From an uncultured bacterium (GTDB lineage Bacteria; Verrucomicrobiota; Kiritimatiellia; RFP12; UBA1067): a stretch of 33,163 bases of DNA. How positions within the stretch are numbered: the stretch's first letter is position 1; each line of letters starts with the position of its first letter. The translations under genes and the position numbers were made by a program. The notes under the pieces were generated by a model. The model had not been told where the DNA came from, did not search any database, and saw only the letters and a list, made by a program, of their open reading frames with translations. Location of the stretch: NCBI GenBank assembly GCA_902780865.1, contig CACZHC010000013.1:1-33163 (forward strand), given 5' to 3'. Below are positions 7,460-14,617 of the stretch, in pieces.

Positions 7460-7774
7460 CTTCGCCGCGCCGCCCGATGAATAAAGGAAGAAGGAACTCC
7501 GAGCGTTAGGGCTCCCGCTACCGCTCCGCAGCTTCACGATGTCCCAACGGCAATTCAGTGCGTCGAATTGTCTTCTTAAGCTGCCTTCGGCAGGGTTGGA
7601 AGACATGACAACCAATCCCTGCGCGCCAGAGGAGGTCTGGAGGAGACCTCCTCCAGCTCAAAGCCGACATGCGTTGCTCAGCGAGACGCGAATGAAGGGT
7701 GCGACGCAAATGAATTCTGCGGAGCGGTAGCGAGAGCCCTGCTGATCGGAGTTAAATTCGGCGGCGCGGCGAAG
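7460..7774 (-). repeat. Structured repeat cassette, copy A (core 7496-7752), bounded by 15-bp inverted repeats
   Basis: The core 7496-7752 has 36-nt imperfect inverted arms (7496-7531 and 7717-7752) around several internal stem-loops. It is about nine-tenths identical by eye to the reverse complement of 22544-22800. Outside the core, CTTCGCCGCGCCGCC at 7460-7474 is the perfect inverse of 7760-7774, an outer pair that copy B does not have. Short ORFs cross it, but their frames are not kept between copies, so it is treated as non-coding. It lies between the divergent pseudouridine synthase and aroKB genes. Confidence 0.8.
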
Positions 7775-7800
7775 GCAGAAGCCACGCCAGCGGGCAAATA

Positions 7801-7809
7801 TGGTATAAT
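7801..7809 (+). promoter_or_regulatory. Extended -10 promoter of aroKB, predicting a leaderless mRNA
   Basis: TGGTATAAT ends at 7809 and the aroKB ATG is at 7818, 8 nt later. The shikimate kinase P-loop begins only about 17 residues into the protein, so no later start codon would keep the fold. The promoter comes 27 bp after the outer inverted repeat of the upstream cassette. Confidence 0.7.
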
Positions 7810-7817
7810 TTCAACTT

Positions 7818-9335
7818 ATGCGCGACAAAAGCGGAATAGAGTGCCTGAAGAGGGCGATCTTCTTGTACGGTGCGCCTGCGAGCGGAAAGTCAACGCTCGG
7901 CAAGGCGCTTGCCGAGCGGCTTGGGCTCGGCTTTGTCGACCTTGACGAGCGCATTGTCGCCGAAGCGGGCATGTCTATCCCAGAGATATTCAAGACTCGC
8001 GGCGAGGCGGCTTTTCGCGACATTGAAAGCAAAGCTCTTAAAGAAGTTGTTTCGGGTATTATCCCAAGACTTCCAACTTCAAATTCAACTCTCGCTGTCG
8101 TCTCGCTCGGCGGCGGAACTCTTCTGCGCGACGAGAACAGAGCGCTTTGTGAAGAGAACGGCACCGTCTTCTGCATAGACACTCCGTCAGATGACGAGCT
8201 TGCGCGTCGCATCGGTGCGGCACCTGGGTCGCGGCCGCTCGGTGACAAGGCAAAAGAACGCGCCGCGCATTACGCGTCTTTCCCGAACCGCGTCGCCGCG
8301 TTTTTCGACGCACAGTCGTCGCTTGTCGTGGTTGGCCGCGGCATCGCGCCTGCAATCCTCGCGGGGCGCAACGTAGTTGCAGACGAGACTGTTGCTCGGC
8401 TCTGGGCTGGTCGGCTTGGAATTTCGCCTTTTGCGATCATTCCATCTGGCGAGGAGCACAAGACGCCTGTTGCTGTCGCCAAACTCTGGCGCGCATTTTC
8501 CGAGAGAGGACTTGGCCGCAAGGACACGGTTGTTGCGCTTGGCGGCGGCGTCACGGGCGATTTGACCGGCTTCGCCGCCGCTACTTGGATGCGCGGCATC
8601 TCCTGGATCAATGTTCCGACTACGCTTCTTTCGATGGTCGACGCGTCGACTGGCGGCAAGACAGGGTGCGATCTTCCGGATGGCAAGAACCTTGCGGGCG
8701 CTTTCCATTTCCCCAAGCTCGTCGTGATCGACACCGACTTCCTCGAGACGCTTTCCCCGAAACTCATCTCCGACGGCCGCGCCGAGATGATCAAGCATGA
8801 GGCGATAGGGGGGAAGGGGGCAGGAGTCAGGAGTCGTAACCGCCCCTTGCGGGTGGGCGCGACCCTTGGGGAAGCGACCGAGCCGAGCGGAGCGAGTGCC
8901 GAGGAGTCAGGGGTTAGCGCGAAGGAGATTGCCGCGAATTTGATGGTGAAGGTCGGAATCGTGCGCGAGGATCCGCTTGAGACGCTTGGCCGCAGGATTC
9001 TTCTCAACTGCGGGCACACTGTAGCGCATGCAATCGAAAAGGCGACTGGCTATCGCGTTTCTCATGGCGAGGCGGTCGCAATCGGCTGCGTAGAAGAGGC
9101 GAAGATCGCCGTTCGCCGCGGCCTTGCCCCAGCATCGTGGCCTGAAGAATTTGCCGCGCGCTTCGCCGCCGCGAATCTTCCGACTTCGCTCCCGGGCGGG
9201 TTTTCGCTCGATGAACTTGTGCCATTGATGCGCGGCGACAAAAAACGAGATGGCGGCGCTGTGACGTTCGCCTTGCCGTGCGGCTGGGGCGACGTGCGCG
9301 GAGTTAAGATAGATCTTTCGAAGGAGAGTCTTTGA
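7818..9335 (+). CDS. aroKB: Shikimate kinase / 3-dehydroquinate synthase fusion (AroK-AroB)
   Basis: This 505-residue bifunctional enzyme catalyses steps 5 and 2 of the shikimate pathway. The shikimate kinase domain (about 1-165) has Walker A GAPASGKS (18-25), DLDERI and SLGGGTLL. The dehydroquinate synthase domain (about 185-505) has the NAD-binding stretch VVALGGGVTGDLTGFAAATWMRG (from about 238), VPTTLLSMVDASTGGKT and GHTVAHAIE with a metal-ligand histidine at about 400. Bases 8807-8924 (about residues 331-369) replace the usual helical segment after MIKHEAIG with a low-complexity stretch encoded partly by AGGAGTC heptad repeats that also occur between genes at 22927. The frame stays open and the downstream catalytic motifs are intact. 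aroA follows immediately. Confidence 0.93.
   Translation: MRDKSGIECLKRAIFLYGAPASGKSTLGKALAERLGLGFVDLDERIVAEAGMSIPEIFKTRGEAAFRDIESKALKEVVSGIIPRLPTSNSTLAVVSLGGGTLLRDENRALCEENGTVFCIDTPSDDELARRIGAAPGSRPLGDKAKERAAHYASFPNRVAAFFDAQSSLVVVGRGIAPAILAGRNVVADETVARLWAGRLGISPFAIIPSGEEHKTPVAVAKLWRAFSERGLGRKDTVVALGGGVTGDLTGFAAATWMRGISWINVPTTLLSMVDASTGGKTGCDLPDGKNLAGAFHFPKLVVIDTDFLETLSPKLISDGRAEMIKHEAIGGKGAGVRSRNRPLRVGATLGEATEPSGASAEESGVSAKEIAANLMVKVGIVREDPLETLGRRILLNCGHTVAHAIEKATGYRVSHGEAVAIGCVEEAKIAVRRGLAPASWPEEFAARFAAANLPTSLPGGFSLDELVPLMRGDKKRDGGAVTFALPCGWGDVRGVKIDLSKESL
8807..8924 (+). repeat. Heptad (AGGAGTC) repeat-derived in-frame insertion inside aroB
   Basis: AGGGGGC-AGGAGTC-AGGAGTC at 8815-8835 and AGGAGTC-AGGGGTT at 8902-8915 flank a G+C-rich stretch. 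The 17 bases 8815-8831 are identical to 22934-22950 in the ddl-murCB intergenic repeat array. The encoded peptide is Gly/Ala/Ser/Arg-rich and unlike surrounding AroB sequence. Confidence 0.7.
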
Positions 9336-10435
9336 TGACCACGATTCAACCCGGCAAACGTACCGGCTCAGTCTCGATACCACGCTCAAAGTCGCACGAA
9401 CACCGCCTACTCGTCGCCGACTTTCTCGCCGGCAACTACTCCCGCCTTGCGCCAGCCGAGGGCGATAGCGAGGACATCATCGCCACGAAACGGTGCCTCG
9501 AGGCGCTGAAGGGCGACGGCCAGCTCGCAATTCTCGACTGCGGCGAAAGCGGCTCTACGCGGCGTTTCCTCGGGCCTGTCGCCGCCGCGCTTGGCAAGTC
9601 GGTGACCTTCCTTACGCGCGGGCGCCTTTCGGAACGTCCGCAGCTTGACTACTCCGATCTCAAGAGCGGGCTCCACGAACTCGCCGGCGACATCTCCTCG
9701 CAGTTCGTGACGGGACTTCTCTTCGCGCTTCCGCTTCTCGAAGGGGATTCGCAGATACGCTTCACGACTCCGCTCGAGTCGCGCGGCTATGTCGACATGA
9801 CTCTCCGCGTCCTTTCGGGCGCTGGCATCTACGTCGCGGTCAGAGACGACGGCTTTGACGTTCCCGGCGGCCAGAAATACGTTGCACAGCCTGACGCCAA
9901 GGTCGAACTCGACTGGTCTGGCGCGGCGTTTTGGTACGCGATGAATTCAATGGGAAGTCTCGTCATGTTCGAGAAGCCCGACGCGCATTCCTCGCAGCCC
10001 GACCGCGCCATAGTCGAGCTTGCGCCGAGGATCGCCTCGGCGTGGAAGGGCGAGAATGTCGACGTCAGCGTCTCGGGATGCCCCGACCTATTTCCCGCCC
10101 TTGCCGTGCTCGCGGGCGCGTCTGCGGGTGTGACGCGCTTCTCGGGAACGCGCCGCCTGAAGCTCAAGGAGTCGGACCGCGTGTCTGCGATGGCGGACGT
10201 CTTGAAGCGCTTTGGCGTCGATACTGAGGTGGGCGACGATTCGTTCCTCGTCCGCGGCGAGGGCGGCAAGTTCGACGGCGGCGAGTTCCATGCGTTCGAC
10301 GACCACCGAATCGCCATGGCGATCGCCGTCGGTGCGACGATTGCGGACGGCCCAGTCGAAATCGACAACGCCGAATGTGCCGCGAAGTCCTACCCTGGGT
10401 TCTTCGATGAATTCGCTCGCCTGAGGAACATCTGA
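9335..10435 (+). CDS. aroA: 3-phosphoshikimate 1-carboxyvinyltransferase (EPSP synthase), compact form
   Basis: This 366-residue enzyme condenses shikimate-3-phosphate with PEP, the sixth shikimate step. Motifs present are IPRSKSHEHR (residues 15-24, substrate-binding Lys19/Ser20), DCGESGSTRRFL, the SQFVTGLLFALP region, LKESDRVSAM and FDDHRIAMA near the C-terminus. The usual GNAGT/GNSGT loop that contacts PEP reads GESGS here. The protein is about 60 residues shorter than the E. coli enzyme. ATG at 9335 is chosen because AAGGAG (9321-9326) lies upstream at normal spacing; an in-frame TTG at 9332 is possible. The stop of aroKB overlaps this ATG by one base, so the two genes form an operon. Confidence 0.92.
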   Translation: MTTIQPGKRTGSVSIPRSKSHEHRLLVADFLAGNYSRLAPAEGDSEDIIATKRCLEALKGDGQLAILDCGESGSTRRFLGPVAAALGKSVTFLTRGRLSERPQLDYSDLKSGLHELAGDISSQFVTGLLFALPLLEGDSQIRFTTPLESRGYVDMTLRVLSGAGIYVAVRDDGFDVPGGQKYVAQPDAKVELDWSGAAFWYAMNSMGSLVMFEKPDAHSSQPDRAIVELAPRIASAWKGENVDVSVSGCPDLFPALAVLAGASAGVTRFSGTRRLKLKESDRVSAMADVLKRFGVDTEVGDDSFLVRGEGGKFDGGEFHAFDDHRIAMAIAVGATIADGPVEIDNAECAAKSYPGFFDEFARLRNI

Positions 10436-10445
10436 ATTTTTCTTA

Positions 10446-10475
10446 AATTTCACCCTTGCGCCGAGCGGTGAAATT
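10446..10475. promoter_or_regulatory. 9-bp inverted repeat overlapping the potA promoter
   Basis: AATTTCACC (10446-10454) and GGTGAAATT (10467-10475) are perfect inverse copies separated by 12 bp. The pair brackets the proposed -35 box and fills the -35/-10 spacer, as a repressor operator would. It could also be a weak transcript-end hairpin for aroA, but no T-run follows. Confidence 0.5.
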
Positions 10476-10484
10476 ATGTATCAT
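10456..10484 (+). promoter_or_regulatory. Probable potABCD promoter
   Basis: TTGCGC (10456-10461) and TATCAT (10479-10484) are separated by 17 bp. The predicted start lies near 10491, giving a leader of about 40 nt that carries GGGAGG (10514-10519) before the TTG start of potA. Because the ATG at 10476 lies across the -10 region, it is unlikely to be the potA start. Confidence 0.5.
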
Positions 10485-10529
10485 TCCACACACAACACCA
10501 AAGCTTGTCCTAAGGGAGGCATACCTGAA

Positions 10530-11636
10530 TTGAGCAACGATTTTCTCGTCTTCGATCATGTAACGAAGCGGTTCGGCGCGTTGACTGCGGTCAACGACGT
10601 CTCTTTTTCGGTAAACAAAGGCGAGTTCTTCTCGTTGCTTGGTCCTTCGGGATGCGGCAAGACTACGCTCCTCAGGATGCTCGGCGGCTTCGAGAAGCCC
10701 GATTCCGGCCGCATCTTCCTCGAAGGCAAGGACATAACGAGCCTCGCCCCGAACGAGCGCCGCGTCCACACGGTGTTCCAGAACTACGCTCTCTTTCCGA
10801 CGATGACGATCTGGGACAACATCGCGTTCTCCCTGCGACTTGCAAAACTCCCGAAGAAGGAAATCGAGGAGAAGGTCGACGCGATACTAGACATGATCCA
10901 GATGAGCGAGCACGCGTGGAAGTACCCGAACCAGCTCTCGGGCGGCCAGAAGCAGCGCGTCGCGATTGCGCGCGCCCTCGTCGACCGCCCGAAGGTGCTG
11001 CTCCTTGACGAGCCCCTCGCCGCGCTCGACCTGAAGCTTCGCCAGCACATGCTTCTCGAGCTCGACACGATCCACGACCAGGTCGGCATCACGTTCATGT
11101 ACGTCACGCACGACCAGGGCGAGGCGATGTCGCTCTCCGACCGCATCGCGGTCATCAACCGCGGCACGATCGAGCAGTTAGACGGCCCAGCGAAAATATA
11201 CGAGGCGCCCGCGTCGCGCTTCGTCGCCTCGTTCATCGGCGACACCAACTTCTTCTCCGGCGAGATCGTCGCGACCGAAGGCGACTACTGCACGATTCGC
11301 CCCAAGGGGTTCCCGGACATCCGCGCCTACAACGACAAGCAGCTTAAGGTCGGCCAGAAGGTCGATCTCTCCGTCCGCCCCGAGAAGATCCGCGTGACGC
11401 TCGCGCCGCCTCCGCCCGAGAAGGGCGCGTCCATCAACGTCTACCCCTCTACGGTCCAGGACATCGTCTACCAGGGCGTCTACACCAAGTACTGGATCAA
11501 GAGCTCCGACTTCCGTATCGCGGCCCTCAAGCCGCACTCGCGCTTCCTTCTCGACCAGGAGCCGATCACGTGGAACGACAAGGTCTTCGTCTGGTGGCAT
11601 CCCGACGACGGCTACATGGTGGAAGCGCAGCAATGA
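10530..11636 (+). CDS. potA: Spermidine/putrescine ABC transporter ATPase PotA
   Basis: The 368-residue ATPase has Walker A GPSGCGKTT, a Q-loop (FQNYALFP), signature LSGGQKQRVAIARAL, Walker B VLLLDEPLAALD and the switch histidine in YVTHDQGEAM. A C-terminal TOBE/OB domain (about 245-368) is typical of PotA/CUT1-type ATPases that power polyamine, iron or sugar importers. A TTG start at 10530, preceded by GGGAGG, gives the typical N-terminus SNDFLVFDHVTKRFG; the longer in-frame ATG at 10476 lies inside the predicted promoter. The next gene overlaps by ATGA. The assignment to polyamines rests on the whole potABCD set. Confidence 0.92.
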   Translation: MSNDFLVFDHVTKRFGALTAVNDVSFSVNKGEFFSLLGPSGCGKTTLLRMLGGFEKPDSGRIFLEGKDITSLAPNERRVHTVFQNYALFPTMTIWDNIAFSLRLAKLPKKEIEEKVDAILDMIQMSEHAWKYPNQLSGGQKQRVAIARALVDRPKVLLLDEPLAALDLKLRQHMLLELDTIHDQVGITFMYVTHDQGEAMSLSDRIAVINRGTIEQLDGPAKIYEAPASRFVASFIGDTNFFSGEIVATEGDYCTIRPKGFPDIRAYNDKQLKVGQKVDLSVRPEKIRVTLAPPPPEKGASINVYPSTVQDIVYQGVYTKYWIKSSDFRIAALKPHSRFLLDQEPITWNDKVFVWWHPDDGYMVEAQQ

Positions 11637-12547
11637 ACAGTCCGCTTCGCACACGCAGGGCCGAATGGCTCGTAACTGCGCCGTCGTTCCTCTGGCTCGC
11701 GCTCTTTTTCGCGGTGCCGGCTGTTATCGTCCTCGCTTTCACCTTCCACGGGCACGACATCTCCGGCGGCGTCGGGGAGTGGTCTCTTTCCACCTGGCGC
11801 GAGCTCGTCGATCCCGACTACCCCGCGATCATCTGGAACACTATCAAGATATCCGTCGAGGTGACGATCTGGTCGATCGTGCTTGCCGTGCCGTGCGCCT
11901 ATGCGATTGCTCGCATGAACTCGCGCTGGCGTGCGATCGTCGCGGGTTCGATAATGCTTCCGTTCTGGACGAGTTTCGTCGTGCGTGTGTTCGCGTGGAA
12001 GACGATGCTCCATCCCGACGGCTGGCTGCAGGCGTGCTACAACTTTCTTTCGATCGGTTCCGAACATTCGACGATACTCGACTCCGAGACGGCGGTTGTG
12101 CTCGTGTCGGTGTACTCGTTCCTCCCGTTCGCGATCATGCCGATCTACACGGCTGCCGAGAAGTTCGACTTCTCGCTCCTCGAGGCGGCGCGTGATCTTG
12201 GAGCCAAGAACTTCTACGCGTTCCGCAAGATCTTCCTCCCGGGGATCAGACAGGGTCTCGTCTCCGCGGTCCTCATGGTGTTCATCCCTGCGATCGGCTC
12301 GTACGTCATCCCCCAGATGCTAGGCGGCACGAACTGCGTCCTCATCGGCAACAAGATATTCATGCGCGCGATCCAGAACCGCAACATCCCGCACGCGTCG
12401 GCGCTCGCTACTGTAATGGCGGTCAGCGTCCTCATTCCGATCGGTCTTTCGATGTGGTGGAAGAGGCGGCAGGACATGCGCGACCGCCAGCGCCTCGAGG
12501 AGCAGACGGCGAGGCTCTTCACGGCAGGAGAGGGGGCTGCGAAATGA
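11633..12547 (+). CDS. potB: Spermidine/putrescine ABC transporter permease PotB
   Basis: This 304-residue inner-membrane permease begins with a cytoplasmic basic segment and a first membrane helix (WLVTAPSFLWLALFFAVPAV), followed by about five more. The EAA motif that contacts the ATPase is EAARDLGAKNFYAFRKIFLPGIRQG (about residues 184-208). ATG at 11633 overlaps the potA stop (ATGA), and an upstream in-frame extension within potA is not conserved in type. The gene overlaps potC by ATGA at its end. PotB and PotC form the heterodimeric membrane channel. Confidence 0.92.
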   Translation: MNSPLRTRRAEWLVTAPSFLWLALFFAVPAVIVLAFTFHGHDISGGVGEWSLSTWRELVDPDYPAIIWNTIKISVEVTIWSIVLAVPCAYAIARMNSRWRAIVAGSIMLPFWTSFVVRVFAWKTMLHPDGWLQACYNFLSIGSEHSTILDSETAVVLVSVYSFLPFAIMPIYTAAEKFDFSLLEAARDLGAKNFYAFRKIFLPGIRQGLVSAVLMVFIPAIGSYVIPQMLGGTNCVLIGNKIFMRAIQNRNIPHASALATVMAVSVLIPIGLSMWWKRRQDMRDRQRLEEQTARLFTAGEGAAK

Positions 12548-13374
12548 AGCGCTCGATGGTTTCCGTCATGATCCTCGCCGCGGTTCTGGCGTTCCTCTAC
12601 GTGCCGATCATCCTCGTGGTCGTCTACGGGTTTGTTCCCAATGGCATATCCATGAGCTTCTTCGGGTCGGATGGCTCCTTCCTCGGCTTCACTGGGAAGT
12701 GGTACAAGTACATCTTCACAGGCCACCAGTCCGTCAGGTCGCTTCTGGAGAGCTTCTGGCTTTCGCTGATCATCGCGGGGCTCTCCACTCTCGCCTCGTG
12801 CGCAATCGGCACGACCTCGGCGCTCGCCCTCCACAAGTGGAAGGACCGCCTGCAGTCAGTGCACCACGCGCTCGTCTACACGCCGCTCATCATGCCGGAC
12901 ATCCTGATCGGCATTTCGCTCCTGATGCTCTTTGCGGCGTGCCACGTGAACTGCGGCTTCTGGACGATCCTCATCGCCCACATCACGTTCTGTGTCTCGT
13001 ATGTCGCGATGACTGTGCTTGCGCGTCTCCAGGACTTTGACGACCGCATTACCGAGGCGGCGTACGACCTCGGCGCAGGGCCGTGGTACGCGTTCTTCCA
13101 CGTCGAGCTGCCGATACTTCTCCCCGGCATCGTCGCGGGCGGGCTTCTCGCGTTCACGCTTTCCATCGACGACGTCGTCATCACCTCGTTTGTGAACGGC
13201 GCGGGCACCAACACGTTCCCGACGTACGTCTCGTCGATGACGAAGCACTCGCGCAACCTGCCGTCGGTCTTTGCGCTTTCGACCCTAATGCTCGTCTTCA
13301 CGTGCGTGCTCGTCGGCCTCTCGAAGTTCATTACTTCAAAAGGACAGGCGAAGATCAAGCCAAAGGCGTCGTGA
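12544..13374 (+). CDS. potC: Spermidine/putrescine ABC transporter permease PotC
   Basis: The 276-residue permease has an N-terminal membrane helix (MVSVMILAAVLAFLYVPIIL) followed by about five more. Its EAA loop reads EAAYDLGAGPWYAFFHVELPILLPG (about residues 176-200). The ATG overlaps the potB stop, and a purine-rich GGAGAGGGGG tract lies just upstream. Motifs such as YTPLIMPDILIGISLLML and LSIDDVVITSFVNG are typical of PotC and separate it from PotB. Confidence 0.92.
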   Translation: MKRSMVSVMILAAVLAFLYVPIILVVVYGFVPNGISMSFFGSDGSFLGFTGKWYKYIFTGHQSVRSLLESFWLSLIIAGLSTLASCAIGTTSALALHKWKDRLQSVHHALVYTPLIMPDILIGISLLMLFAACHVNCGFWTILIAHITFCVSYVAMTVLARLQDFDDRITEAAYDLGAGPWYAFFHVELPILLPGIVAGGLLAFTLSIDDVVITSFVNGAGTNTFPTYVSSMTKHSRNLPSVFALSTLMLVFTCVLVGLSKFITSKGQAKIKPKAS

Positions 13375-13411
13375 TTTGCCGCGATTTGCGCGTCACAAGT
13401 CGCCTCGTTTT

Positions 13412-13420
13412 TGTTATAAT
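13412..13420 (+). promoter_or_regulatory. Extended -10 promoter for potD (and lepA)
   Basis: TGTTATAAT lies in the 97-bp gap between potC and potD. It would give potD a separate transcript with a leader of about 45 nt, allowing more binding protein than transporter to be made. Confidence 0.6.
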
Positions 13421-13430
13421 GTCCTCCAAA

Positions 13431-13448
13431 CGCGACAATGGTGTCGCG
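13431..13448 (+). promoter_or_regulatory. Stem-loop in the potD leader
   Basis: CGCGACA and TGTCGCG form a perfect 7-bp stem closed by the four bases ATGG. It lies a few bases after the predicted transcription start and 10 nt before the GAGGGA Shine-Dalgarno of potD. It may stabilise the 5' end of the transcript, or act as a weak processing or attenuation site between potC and potD. Confidence 0.55.
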
Positions 13449-13471
13449 CCTTGAAATGAGGGAATGACAAA

Positions 13472-14617
13472 ATGATGAATCTGTGGAAAGTCTCCGCCGT
13501 CGCAGCGGCGGCCGTTGCCGTCGCGGGCTGCACCCAGTCCGAATCCGTTGACCTCTCGCCGCAGGCGCGCGCTGCCGCGGAGTCGAGCGGGATAACTCCA
13601 GAAAGCGCGAAGGGCGGCGAGCTCCACATCTACACTTGGTCCGACTACCTCGCGCCCGAGCTGATAGTCGGCTTCGAGAAGGCCCTTGGCGTCAAGGTTG
13701 TCGTCGACACGTTCGATTCCAACGAGGCGATGTACGCCAAGCTAAAGGCGGGCGGCACGGGCTACGACCTGATGACGCCGAGCTCCTATCAGATTCCGCA
13801 GATGGCGCGGGAGGGGATGATCGAAAAGATCGACCACTCGAAGTGCCCTAACGTAAAGAAGAACTTCGACCCGTCCTTCGCGGCTCAGATCGTCGATCCT
13901 TCGTTCACGTACAGCGTGCCGTATACCGTCACCTACACCGGCTTCATGTACGACAAGAGCAAGGTTCCGGAAGGCGCCGACGTCAACACTTGGAAGATTC
14001 TCGAGAATCCCGCGATTAAGGGGCGCGTCACGCTCTTGGACGATTTCCGCGAAGTCATCGGAGGCGGCCTCATGTCGCTCGGGTATTCGATCAACTCGGC
14101 CGACCCCGCCGAGATCGACGCGGCTGTCGCCGAGGTGCTCAAGTGGCGCCGCAACGCACGCAAGTTCGACGCCGAGAGCTACAAGACCGAGGTCGCCGCC
14201 GGCTCGATCTGGATCGGACATGGCTATTCGACCGACGCTACGCAGGTCATCGTCGGCGACGAGGAGGAGGGCATGGAGCCGCGCGACGACATCGGCTTCG
14301 CGCTTCCGAAGGAGGGCTTCACGATTTCGTTTGACGAATTGGTCGTCGCGAAGGACGCGAAGCGCAAAGATCTCGCCTATGCGTTCATCAACTTCATCTA
14401 TGAGGGCGAGGCCGCGAAGGTTAACATGGAATATCTCTGCGGTCCCAATCCCGTAAAGCCCGGCATCGAGCTTCTCGACGACGAGACGCGCGAAATCGTC
14501 CTTCTCGACCCGGATGTCCTCAAGAGCGGTCAGGTGCTCAAGAGCATCGACGACCCCAAGGTCATGGAGCTTTACAACAAGGCCTGGGACAGGATCAAGG
14601 CGACCGATACAAAGTGA
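13472..14617 (+). CDS. potD: Spermidine/putrescine-binding lipoprotein PotD
   Basis: The 381-residue protein has a lipoprotein signal ending in VAGC (Cys20), a short linker, and a PotD/PotF-type two-lobed binding domain beginning GGELHIYTWSDYLAPELIVG. Further family features are GYDLMTPSSYQIPQM, YTVTYTGFMYDKSKV and the C-terminal NFIYEGEAA region. It captures polyamine at the outer face and delivers it to PotBC. Two in-frame ATGs occur (13472 and 13475); the first is better placed from GAGGGA at 13458. It follows potABC but has its own promoter. The stop overlaps the GTG of lepA. Confidence 0.92.
   Translation: MMNLWKVSAVAAAAVAVAGCTQSESVDLSPQARAAAESSGITPESAKGGELHIYTWSDYLAPELIVGFEKALGVKVVVDTFDSNEAMYAKLKAGGTGYDLMTPSSYQIPQMAREGMIEKIDHSKCPNVKKNFDPSFAAQIVDPSFTYSVPYTVTYTGFMYDKSKVPEGADVNTWKILENPAIKGRVTLLDDFREVIGGGLMSLGYSINSADPAEIDAAVAEVLKWRRNARKFDAESYKTEVAAGSIWIGHGYSTDATQVIVGDEEEGMEPRDDIGFALPKEGFTISFDELVVAKDAKRKDLAYAFINFIYEGEAAKVNMEYLCGPNPVKPGIELLDDETREIVLLDPDVLKSGQVLKSIDDPKVMELYNKAWDRIKATDTK

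Noticed and set aside
7367-7730. Short ORFs on both strands across cassette A, and similar ones across cassette B (22550-23002)
   Set aside because: The same peptide segments (for example SSNPAxGSxRRQFDALN) appear in both copies, but the frame breaks right after the shared part. There are no ribosome binding sites, so they are by-products of repeat DNA.
10476-10529. Upstream ATG extension of potA
   Set aside because: The ATG lies across the predicted -10 region, the extra 18 residues are atypical for PotA, and GGGAGG is positioned for the TTG at 10530.
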